This document shows, piece after piece, positions 57,614 through 64,000 of a DNA stretch of 64,000 bases; within the stretch, counting starts at the first letter, position 1, and every line of letters begins with the position of its first letter. The position numbers and the translations under genes are program-made. This DNA comes from Lysobacteraceae bacterium NML95-0200 (GTDB taxonomy: Bacteria > Pseudomonadota > Gammaproteobacteria > Xanthomonadales > Xanthomonadaceae). The notes beneath the pieces were generated by a model that had not been told where the DNA came from, did not search any database, and saw nothing but the letters and a program-made list of their open reading frames with translations. The stretch lies in contig NWQQ01000021.1 of the NCBI GenBank assembly GCA_002798255.1, positions 186,001 to 250,000 on the forward strand. Direction: 5' to 3'.

Positions 57614-57952
57614 ATGTGCATAGATGAGCTGCTTGAGTCTCGCCTACAAGAAACAAATGACGTCTATGTGGGGCGAGATGAAGATGCGGAAAGCTACTTT
57701 AAGGAAGTGGCAACAGATATCAGAGAGCATAGATGCAAACCATTTTACATTCGCGCATTGGTAATGCCACCAGGACTGCCTGGGTACACGACTGGGGATT
57801 ATATTGAGGCCTTGTGTGTAGCGAAAAGACCAGGATACTGGCTTGCTTATGACGAAAAGAAAGATGTATTCTATGCCTTCTGGGGAGAGACAATTAATAA
57901 CCTTGGCGCGCATGGCGTAATTGGCAGCCCGATTTATTGCTGGACCGCCTGA
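57614..57952 (+). CDS. Candidate immunity protein for the second orphan tip
   Basis: A 112-residue protein starting ten bases after the orphan tip's stop. It is acidic, has no signal or membrane helix, and contains DVYVGRDEDAESYFKEVATD and WGETINNLGAHGVIGSPIY. GC is low. Position alone makes it an immunity candidate; I do not recognise the family. The AAATACTGAAT region ahead has no strong ribosome site. Confidence 0.6.
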   Translation: MCIDELLESRLQETNDVYVGRDEDAESYFKEVATDIREHRCKPFYIRALVMPPGLPGYTTGDYIEALCVAKRPGYWLAYDEKKDVFYAFWGETINNLGAHGVIGSPIYCWTA

Positions 57953-58380
57953 TGAAGCATTTAACTGGCGACAGCCTTATAGATGAATGTCGAGAAGAAA
58001 AATGAGACATTTTTATCTTTCTAAAATTTTATTTAGGAGAACCTCTGAACAAGATCTCTTAATTGGGAACACCATCATCCAGCAAAGAATAATGTGATGG
58101 CGTAGCTGATATTTCCAGATGCTGAGCCGCTTAAATAAACAAACTGGTTAACCAGGAAGCATTCATTTCTAATTAAACAAAAAGCCTGAAGGTTCGCCAC
58201 AGTCAAGGGGGTCAAACATTCCTCCAGAAAGAGTGAGAAATAATCCGCTATGAGCAAATTTCTTTCGAAGATGAAGGTGGATTCGTCCGGCCAGCTGGTT
58301 GCGTAAGCTTCCCCTTCAATTGAGACAGTTCTAAAGGAGAACTTTTGGCAGTCTATGAAGATGACTGAAGGAGAGTTCAG
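57953..58380 (-). other. Low-GC gap with a possible truncated gene on the minus strand
   Basis: On the minus strand an open frame ends at 58075; its last 100 codons (about 58375 to 58075) read like a real protein (FSFRTVSIEGEAYATSWPDE, FSLFLEECLTPLTVANLQAF) and have the low GC of the insert, whereas its upstream part is only the shadow of the IS3 gene. It could be the remnant of another toxin- or immunity-linked gene cut by the IS fragment. Nothing else is seen in this stretch. Confidence 0.35.
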
Positions 58381-58770
58381 ATGCGCAAGAGCAAGTTCAC
58401 CGAATCCCAGATTGTGGGGATCCTGAAGGAGGCCGATGCGGGCATTCCCATCAAGGAGCTGGTGCGCAGTCACGGGATCAGCGTGGCGACGTACTACAAG
58501 TGGAAGAGCCGCTATGGCGGCATGGATATTGCGGAGTTGGCGCGCATGCGCGAGCTTGAGGCCGAGAACAGTCGCCTCAAACGCTTGTATGCCGAGCAGG
58601 CGCTGGAAATTCATGCTTTGAAGGATGTGATCGCAAGGAGCACTGGGACCGCTAGAGCGGCGCGAGTTGGCGCAGGTTCTGGTGGTCGAGCATGGCTTAT
58701 CGGTGCAACGGGCGTGTCGCGCCAGTGGTCTGGCGAAGGCTTCATGGTATCGAGCAGTGACGGCGACTAA
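58381..58770 (+). CDS. IS3-family transposase OrfA (helix-turn-helix)
   Basis: A 129-residue frame. Residues 1-85 are a standard IS3 OrfA: KFTESQIVGILKEADAGIP, then the HTH (IKELVRSHGISVATYYKWKSRYGG) and a leucine-zipper-like part (RMRELEAENSRLKRLYAEQALE). The normal OrfA end would be near residue 88; here the frame runs on through the orfB region without sense, which suggests a one-base loss near 58640. GGAG at 58370-58373 is the ribosome site. Confidence 0.8.
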   Translation: MRKSKFTESQIVGILKEADAGIPIKELVRSHGISVATYYKWKSRYGGMDIAELARMRELEAENSRLKRLYAEQALEIHALKDVIARSTGTARAARVGAGSGGRAWLIGATGVSRQWSGEGFMVSSSDGD

Positions 58771-59012
58771 AGACACGGGATACCGAAGTCATTGAGGCAT
58801 TACAGGCGGTAGTCGCACGGCATGGGCGATGGGGCTTCTGGAAGTGCTTCCGACTCCTGCGCCTGGATGGCTACCTTTGGAACCACAAGCGGGTCTGGCG
58901 GGTGTACTGCCAACTCAAACTCAATCTGCCGCGCCGAACGAAGAAGCGCCTGCCGATGCGGGAGAAACAAACACTGCAGGTACCAATGCAAGCCAATACC
59001 TTGTGGTCGATG
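58645..59012 (+). pseudogene. IS3-family transposase OrfB, 5' fragment with frameshift
   Basis: Residues like ERRELAQVLVVEHGLSVQRA and SGLAKASWYR are followed by a stop near 58770 and, in another frame, VIEALQAVVARHGRWGFWKC and LDGYLWNHKRVWRVYCQLKL, typical of the OrfB N-terminal part. The fragment ends at ANTLWSM at the junction with dnaE; the DDE catalytic domain is absent. Confidence 0.8.
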
Positions 59013-59121
59013 CTTGCGCTTGCCGCCTGCGCTGTTACCCTGTCCCCCCGCCGCTGCCCCGCCAGAGCATGTCCGCCCGCTTCGCCCATCTGCAATTGCA
59101 CAGCGAATACTCGCTGGCCGA
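59013..59121 (+). repeat. Direct repeat, downstream copy at the intact dnaE start
   Basis: Second copy of the 109-base repeat first seen at 48716-48824, here leading into the full dnaE gene. It begins directly at the end of the truncated IS3 fragment. Confidence 0.93.
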
Positions 59122-62100
59122 CTCCACCATCCGCATCAAGGAGCTGGTTGCCGCTGCCAGCAAACGCGGCCTGCCGGCGCTGGCGGTGACGGACCGCAAC
59201 AACCTGTTTGCGCTGGTGAAGTTCTTCAAGGCCGCCGAGGCCGCCGGCATCAAGCCGGTGGCAGGCGCGGATATCGCCATCGCCCAGCCGGGCGAGCCGC
59301 TTAACTGGCTGACGCTGTTATGCCGTGATACCGCCGGTTACAAGGCGCTGTCGCGGCTGATTTCGCGCGCCTGGATGGAAGGCCATCGCAGCGAGGGGGT
59401 AGCCCTGCATCCCAGCTGGCTGGGGCAGGAAGATTTGGGCGGGCTGATTGCCATCGCCGGGCGGCAATCACTGGCCGGGAGCCTGGCCGAAGCCGGTCGC
59501 CATGACCACGCCCAGGCGGCGCTGCGTGATTTGCAAGGCCATTTTGGCGACCGGCTGACGCTGGCCGTCAGTCGTACCGGCAGCGCCGGTGAGGAGAGCT
59601 TCAACCAGTTCGCCATCGGCACTGCCGCCGCGCTTGGCATTCCGCTGGTGGCGAGCAATGATGTGCGCTTTATCGACAGTGAGGGCTTTGATGCCCACGA
59701 AGCGCGCGTGTGCATCGCCTCGGGCCGGGTACTGGATGATCCGAAACGCCCGCGCGATTACAGCGAGCAGCAATATCTGCGCTCGGCTGAAGAAATGTCC
59801 ACGCTGTTTGCCGACCTGCCCGATGCCATCGACAACAGCCTGCGGCTTGCCGAGCGCTGCAATCTCACCCTGAGCCTTGGCACCTATTACCTGCCGGATT
59901 TCCCGGTACCGGACGATCACACCCTGGAGAGCTGGATTCGCCAGCAGGCCGCCGAGGGCCTTGCCGCACGGCTGGAGAAACAGCCGCTGGCCGCGGGCAA
60001 GAGCCGCGAAGATTACGACCAGCGCCTAAAGCGCGAGCTGGACGTGATTGTGAAGATGGGCTTTCCCGGCTACTTCCTGATCGTTGCCGACTTCATCAAC
60101 TGGGGCAAGCAGCACGGCATTCCGGTGGGGCCGGGGCGCGGCTCCGGCGCCGGTTCGCTGGTGGCCTGGGCGCTGGGCATTACCGACCTTGACCCACTGC
60201 CGTATGACCTGCTGTTCGAGCGTTTCCTGAACCCCGAACGCGTGTCGATGCCGGACTTCGATATCGACTTCTGCATGGATCGCCGCGACGAGGTGATTGA
60301 TTACGTGGCGCGCAAATATGGCCGCGAGCGCGTCAGCCAGATCATCACCTACGGCACCATGGCCGCCAAGGCGGTGGTGCGCGATACCGGCCGCGTGCAG
60401 GGGCATCCTTACGGCCTGGTCGATGGCGTTGCCAAGCTGATTCCGATGACGCTCGGCATCGGCCTTGAGGATGCGCTGGGGCGCACCGAAAAATCGCAAA
60501 AGGACGAGGCCTGGCGCAGCGACGAGCTGATTGCCCGCTACCGCGATGACGAAGAAGTCCGCGACCTGCTGGATCTGGCGCTGCAACTGGAAGACCTCAC
60601 CCGCAATGCCGGCAAACATGCCGGTGGCGTGGTGATTGCGCCCGAGCCATTGGCCGAATTCTGCCCGCTGTTTGCCGAACATGATGAGGGCGGTCGCGGC
60701 AAAAACCCGGTGACCCAGTTCGACAAGGACGATGTGGAAGCCATTGGCCTGGTGAAGTTCGACTTTCTTGGCCTGCGCACCCTCACCATCATCGACTGGG
60801 CGGTCAAAGCCATCAATGCCCGCCGCGCCCAGACTGGCGAGCACCCGCTGGACATCGCCGCCCTGCCCCTGGATGACAAGCCTACCTATGCGCTGTTTGC
60901 CCGCGGCGATACCGTGGCGGTCTTCCAGTTTGAATCCTCAGGCATGCGCCGCCTGCTCAAAGACGCCCTGCCCGACCGTTTTGAAGACCTGATTGCGCTG
61001 GTGTCGCTGTACCGGCCAGGGCCGATGGACCTGATTCCGGACTTCATCGACCGCAAACATGGCCGCGCCGAAGTGGTCTATCCGCATCCGCTGCTGGAGC
61101 CGGTACTCGCCCCGACCTATGGCGTGGTGGTGTATCAGGAACAGGTGATGCAGACCGCGCAGATTCTGGCCGGCTATTCGCTGGGCGGCGCCGACCTGCT
61201 GCGCCGCGCGATGGGCAAGAAAAAAGTCGAGGAAATGGCCAAGGAGCGCGCCAAGTTTGAAAGCGGCGCCCAGGCCACCCACGGCATCGAACCGAAAGTT
61301 TCCGGCCCCATCTTCGACCTTCTGGAAAAATTCGCAGGCTACGGCTTCAACAAGTCACACGCCGCCGCCTATGCCCTGGTCAGCTACCAGACCGCCTGGC
61401 TGAAAGCGCACTATCCGGCCGAGTTCATGGCCGCGGTACTCTCCAGCGACATGGACAAGACCGACAAGGTGGTGGGCTTTCTGGACGAAGCCCGCGTCAT
61501 GGGGCTGGACGTGCTGCCGCCGGATGTCAACCACTCCGCCTATATGTTCGAGGCGATGGATGAGCGCACCCTGCGCTATGGCCTGGGCGCCATCAAGGGC
61601 GTGGGGCAAGGCGCCTGCGAGGCGATTGTCGCAGCCCGCAAGGCAGGCGGCGCCTTTGCCGATTTGTTCGACTTCTGCCAGCGCACCGCCTCGGCCAAAC
61701 TCAACCGCCGCACCCTGGAATCGCTGATTTTTGCCGGCGCCCTGGACTCGCTGGCCTGCAACCGTCCGTCACTGCTGCTGCAAGTGCCCGAAGTGATGCG
61801 CGCCACCGACCAGTTGGCACGCGAGCGCGAAGCCGGACAAGTCTCGCTGTTTGGCGCGGTCGAATCCTCTGCCCCGGCATTGGCGATTGAATTGCCCACC
61901 AGCCACGACTGGCCACTGGCCGACAAGCTCAAGCACGAGCGCGAAACGCTGGGCTTCTATCTCTCCGGGCACCCGATGGACCCGTACCGGCCAGAACTTG
62001 TCGAGCTTATCGGCTTTGACTTGAGCCAACTCGACAAAATCTGGAGCGAGCGCGCCGAAGACAAGAAAAGCGGCTGGCGCGCCGAAAAAACCGTGATTGT

Positions 62101-62593
62101 GGCCGGGCAAATCACCGCCTTCCGCCGCCGTGGCGAGTCACAGGCTTTTGTAACGCTTGAAGATGGCCGCGGCCGGATTGAATGCGCCTTCTTTTCCGAG
62201 CCGCTGGCCGAGTATTCGGAACTGCTCACCACTGGCCGCATCCTGGTAGTGGAAGGCGGCCTGCGCGAAGACGAATTCTCCGGCGGCTTCAGTCTGCGCG
62301 CCCGCCGCTGCTGGGATTTTGATGCTGTCTGCCAGACCCATGCCCTCGGCCTTGCGGTGCGCCTTGACCTGCGCGAGGGCAGCCCCATGCCCGCCTTCGA
62401 CGCCCTACTGCAGGCACACCGCCCCGGCAAAACCCCGTTGCGCCTGCAATTGCTGGTGCCCGGCGCCAGCGGTGAGCTGGAGATGAAAAAAGCCGAACAC
62501 GGCCTTGCCATCAACCAGGAACTGCCCGCCCGCCTGCGCGCCCTGCCCGGCGTGCGCGTGGTCAAACTCAGCCTTGCCAAACCCTGGACTTGA
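59069..62593 (+). CDS. dnaE: DNA polymerase III alpha subunit
   Basis: A 1,174-residue replicative polymerase. It opens with the PHP domain (FAHLQLHSEYSLADS), and the palm has MPDFDIDFCMDRRDEV with Asp396 and Asp398 as two catalytic carboxylates; other segments are GPGRGSGAGSLVAWALGITD, GKHAGGVVI and YGFNKSHAAAYALVSYQTAW. The OB domain and tau-binding C terminus are present, so the gene is complete. ATG at 59069 is the conserved start; the open frame upstream reads into the IS3 fragment. Its leader now begins only about 55 bases upstream with the repeat, so promoter supply from the insert is likely to differ from that of the original lpxB-rnhB-dnaE operon. Confidence 0.97.
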   Translation: MSARFAHLQLHSEYSLADSTIRIKELVAAASKRGLPALAVTDRNNLFALVKFFKAAEAAGIKPVAGADIAIAQPGEPLNWLTLLCRDTAGYKALSRLISRAWMEGHRSEGVALHPSWLGQEDLGGLIAIAGRQSLAGSLAEAGRHDHAQAALRDLQGHFGDRLTLAVSRTGSAGEESFNQFAIGTAAALGIPLVASNDVRFIDSEGFDAHEARVCIASGRVLDDPKRPRDYSEQQYLRSAEEMSTLFADLPDAIDNSLRLAERCNLTLSLGTYYLPDFPVPDDHTLESWIRQQAAEGLAARLEKQPLAAGKSREDYDQRLKRELDVIVKMGFPGYFLIVADFINWGKQHGIPVGPGRGSGAGSLVAWALGITDLDPLPYDLLFERFLNPERVSMPDFDIDFCMDRRDEVIDYVARKYGRERVSQIITYGTMAAKAVVRDTGRVQGHPYGLVDGVAKLIPMTLGIGLEDALGRTEKSQKDEAWRSDELIARYRDDEEVRDLLDLALQLEDLTRNAGKHAGGVVIAPEPLAEFCPLFAEHDEGGRGKNPVTQFDKDDVEAIGLVKFDFLGLRTLTIIDWAVKAINARRAQTGEHPLDIAALPLDDKPTYALFARGDTVAVFQFESSGMRRLLKDALPDRFEDLIALVSLYRPGPMDLIPDFIDRKHGRAEVVYPHPLLEPVLAPTYGVVVYQEQVMQTAQILAGYSLGGADLLRRAMGKKKVEEMAKERAKFESGAQATHGIEPKVSGPIFDLLEKFAGYGFNKSHAAAYALVSYQTAWLKAHYPAEFMAAVLSSDMDKTDKVVGFLDEARVMGLDVLPPDVNHSAYMFEAMDERTLRYGLGAIKGVGQGACEAIVAARKAGGAFADLFDFCQRTASAKLNRRTLESLIFAGALDSLACNRPSLLLQVPEVMRATDQLAREREAGQVSLFGAVESSAPALAIELPTSHDWPLADKLKHERETLGFYLSGHPMDPYRPELVELIGFDLSQLDKIWSERAEDKKSGWRAEKTVIVAGQITAFRRRGESQAFVTLEDGRGRIECAFFSEPLAEYSELLTTGRILVVEGGLREDEFSGGFSLRARRCWDFDAVCQTHALGLAVRLDLREGSPMPAFDALLQAHRPGKTPLRLQLLVPGASGELEMKKAEHGLAINQELPARLRALPGVRVVKLSLAKPWT

Positions 62594-62598
62594 CCTGC

Positions 62599-62631
62599 TT
62601 TCATGTAAGTAATACGCTTGCTTACATGAAA
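62599..62631 (+). promoter_or_regulatory. Perfect inverted repeat covering the yjfI start codon
   Basis: TTTCATGTAAG (62599-62609) and CTTACATGAAA (62621-62631) form 11-bp arms with an 11-base loop. The ATG of the next gene (62626-62628) lies in the right arm, so the structure could be an operator in DNA or block initiation in RNA. Confidence 0.6.
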
Positions 62632-63258
62632 GCACGCACCGCTCCCAGTCCGTCCACGCTGCATCAGCGCGCTTACCGCGAACGGATGCGCAGTGCCGGG
62701 CTGGTGAAAAAGGATGTGTGGATTCTGCCCGAATACACCGCCGAGCTTGCCGCGATTGAGAAGTCCATGCGCGCACCCGGCCGGGCATCAAGCCGTAGCG
62801 TCAATGCCGATGCGGCACTGACGCTTGCCAGCATCCATGAAATGCTCGGCCATACCCATGCCGCCCGTGAGGGGCTACTGACAGTGGAATGGCTGGAAGG
62901 CGCCGACCCCAGCCTGCATCTGACCATGCACGAATATGGCGGGCTGTCGGTATTCATCGCCAAAAGTGGTGGGCAGCTGATTATTGAGGCCTGGTTATGG
63001 CCACTGGATGCGGTGGCCGATAGCGCCCGTTTCAATGCCCATGTGCTCAGCACCCACAAGCTGCTGCCGCTGTCCACGGTCGGCATCGACGTGGTGGCCG
63101 GGGTACCCGGCTACATCATGTTCGGCTCGCTGGATGCCCATTCACGTTTTGAAACGCTGATGTTTGAAGTGGAAACGCTGGCCGATAACGTCATCAATGC
63201 CAGCGAGGCCTGGCTGGAATATCTCAAGCCCGAATTTCTTGCCGGAGCCGCTGCATGA
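62626..63258 (+). CDS. yjfI: YjfI-family (DUF2170) protein
   Basis: A 210-residue cytosolic protein. The first 55 residues are basic (KARTAPSPSTLHQRAYRERM) and might bind nucleic acid; the rest resembles the DUF2170/YjfI family (LTMHEYGGLSVFIAKSGGQL, HVLSTHKLLPLSTVGI). In E. coli yjfI precedes a PspA paralogue (yjfJ) in an envelope-stress-type operon; here pspA follows with an ATGA overlap, which supports the assignment. No ribosome site is visible; the start codon is inside a perfect inverted repeat. Confidence 0.75.
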   Translation: MKARTAPSPSTLHQRAYRERMRSAGLVKKDVWILPEYTAELAAIEKSMRAPGRASSRSVNADAALTLASIHEMLGHTHAAREGLLTVEWLEGADPSLHLTMHEYGGLSVFIAKSGGQLIIEAWLWPLDAVADSARFNAHVLSTHKLLPLSTVGIDVVAGVPGYIMFGSLDAHSRFETLMFEVETLADNVINASEAWLEYLKPEFLAGAAA

Positions 63259-63935
63259 GCCCGCTCAAAGACCTGCTCAAACGTTTCCAGAGCGAGCTGG
63301 GCGTGCTTGAAGAAAACCTGCGCAGCCAGTTGGCGCAACGGCAACTGGATGCAGACATCCGCGAAATCGACAGCGCCCTGCACGACTGGCAGCAGGAGGC
63401 CAATGCCTGCAAGGCGCGGCTGTTTACCGCAGATGAGCGCAAGCGCGCCCTGAATGCACAAATCCATGCGCTGGAGGCCGAGGCAGTGGCGCTCTTGGCA
63501 AGCCCGCGCGGCAAATCCCGCGCCGAGGACATCGCCGCACGCATTGCCAGCCTGCAAGTCCGGCGCAATGACGAGCGCGCGGCGATACAAAGCCTGCGCG
63601 AGCAGCAGCAGGCCTTGCTGCATGTCATCGAGCAGGGCGAGCACAGGCTGCGCCGCCTGAAGCACCAGCTCGACACCCTGCGCGCCAGTGAAACCCTGCA
63701 CCGCGCCCAGGCCACGGTCGCCAAACGGCAGGCCGGTGAAGCCGCTTCACCGGAAAGCGCGGTGGCCTCGGCCAGACGCGCACGCAATGCGCAAAAACCT
63801 GTGACCGGCACGCGCAAACTCCGCCCGCAGCCCGCCGCTACAGATGCCACCGCCAGGGTGCTGGAAAAATTGCAGCGCCGCGCCGAAAAGCAGGCAGAAT
63901 CCAAACCCTCCAAACCGCGCAGGAGCACATCATGA
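63255..63935 (+). CDS. PspA/IM30-family protein
   Basis: A 226-residue, almost entirely alpha-helical coiled-coil protein (SPLKDLLKRFQSELGVLEEN, then long Glu/Gln/Arg/Ala heptads to residue 150). This is the YjfJ-like branch of the PspA/IM30 (ESCRT-III-like) family, which coats and stabilises stressed inner membrane. The C-terminal 60 residues are basic and probably disordered. It is coupled by ATGA overlaps to yjfI and to the next gene. Confidence 0.82.
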   Translation: MSPLKDLLKRFQSELGVLEENLRSQLAQRQLDADIREIDSALHDWQQEANACKARLFTADERKRALNAQIHALEAEAVALLASPRGKSRAEDIAARIASLQVRRNDERAAIQSLREQQQALLHVIEQGEHRLRRLKHQLDTLRASETLHRAQATVAKRQAGEAASPESAVASARRARNAQKPVTGTRKLRPQPAATDATARVLEKLQRRAEKQAESKPSKPRRSTS

Positions 63936-64000
63936 ATGCGTTTTTGCACACCGCCCTGAGCTTTCCCACCCTGCCCTGGAGCGTGCTGTTCACCGTGGCC
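63932..64000 (+). CDS. Membrane protein, 3' end outside window
   Basis: Only the first 23 residues are visible (MNAFLHTALSFPTLPWSVLF and on). ATG overlaps the pspA stop (ATGA) and AGGAG lies at 63921-63925. The start is hydrophobic. By position it could be a YqiJ-like or YjfL/DUF350-like membrane partner of the PspA operon, but the fragment is too short to decide. Confidence 0.55.
   Translation, partial: MNAFLHTALSFPTLPWSVLFTVA

Larger units (their letters stand above)
58381..59012 (+). mobile_element. Truncated IS3-family element
   Basis: Contains orfA and the start of orfB of an IS3-family element. The right part is missing: orfB breaks off after about 80 recognisable residues exactly where the dnaE direct repeat starts (59013). 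I could not find a convincing left terminal repeat. It marks the right edge of the RHS insert. Confidence 0.8.

Noticed and set aside
53795-57952. Toxin-antitoxin operons of the type II kind
   Set aside because: The small genes follow large RHS toxin tips and lack antitoxin DNA-binding domains; an immunity role for secreted polymorphic toxins fits better.

Overview
The window is a high-GC chromosomal segment from a gammaproteobacterium. The gene orders tRNA cluster-tig-clpP-clpX-lon-hupB-tRNA-Val-tRNA-Asp-ppiD, methyltransferase-rnhA-dnaQ next to gloB, and frr-uppS-cdsA-dxr-rseP-bamA-lpxD-fabZ-lpxA-lpxB-rnhB-dnaE point to the Xanthomonadaceae/Lysobacterales, probably a Lysobacter- or Xanthomonas-like organism. 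This placement rests on gene content and order read by eye; no database search was possible.

Bases 1-4840 are the right end of a prophage: tail-tip genes, then a tightly overlapping lysis cassette (DUF6127-like protein, small membrane protein, GH24 endolysin, Rz-type spanin with an embedded Rz1-type lipoprotein). It is followed by a lower-GC type IIS restriction-modification locus of the Alw26I/Eco31I/Esp3I kind (4905-9620): an HNH endonuclease, a convergent bifunctional methyltransferase (N6-adenine domain fused to a circularly permuted C5-cytosine domain) and a small ribbon-helix-helix-like protein with a palindromic operator over its promoter. A decayed IS5-family element (10145-10952) and a lipoprotein gene follow.

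Bases 11.7-24 kb hold core genes (rluA, prpB-prpC, dnaQ, rnhA, a methyltransferase, gloB, mltD, fabI, ppiD). Two features stand out: a Fic-protein gene inserted in front of rluA, and a 1.1-kb repeat-rich gap between fabI and ppiD bounded by two identical terminator hairpins. Bases 24-31.8 kb carry the proteostasis block (hupB, lon, clpX, clpP, tig) between two sets of tRNA genes. Bases 31.9-37.2 kb hold an NhaC-type antiporter, an SPFH/RHH/DUF4177 operon, a periplasmic hydrolase and a DUF1176 protein. Bases 37.3-48.7 kb are the envelope-biogenesis operon.

Between rnhB and dnaE lies a 10.2-kb insert (48825-59012): a secreted YD-repeat (RHS) toxin gene with a Tox-REase-7-like tip, its candidate immunity gene, two orphan toxin-tip/immunity cassettes carried on near-copies of the RHS core, and a truncated IS3-family fragment. 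The RHS gene has an extra G in a G8 tract and an in-frame amber codon. The window ends with dnaE and a YjfI-PspA operon.

The most unusual observation is that the Fic insert and the RHS insert have the same junction design. Each sits between two imperfect direct repeats of about 110 bp that contain the start of the downstream core gene (rluA or dnaE): the upstream copy is a dead 5' stump and the downstream copy starts the intact gene. Neither insert carries a recognisable integrase. This suggests a common, recombination-driven way of loading accessory toxin genes in front of housekeeping genes.
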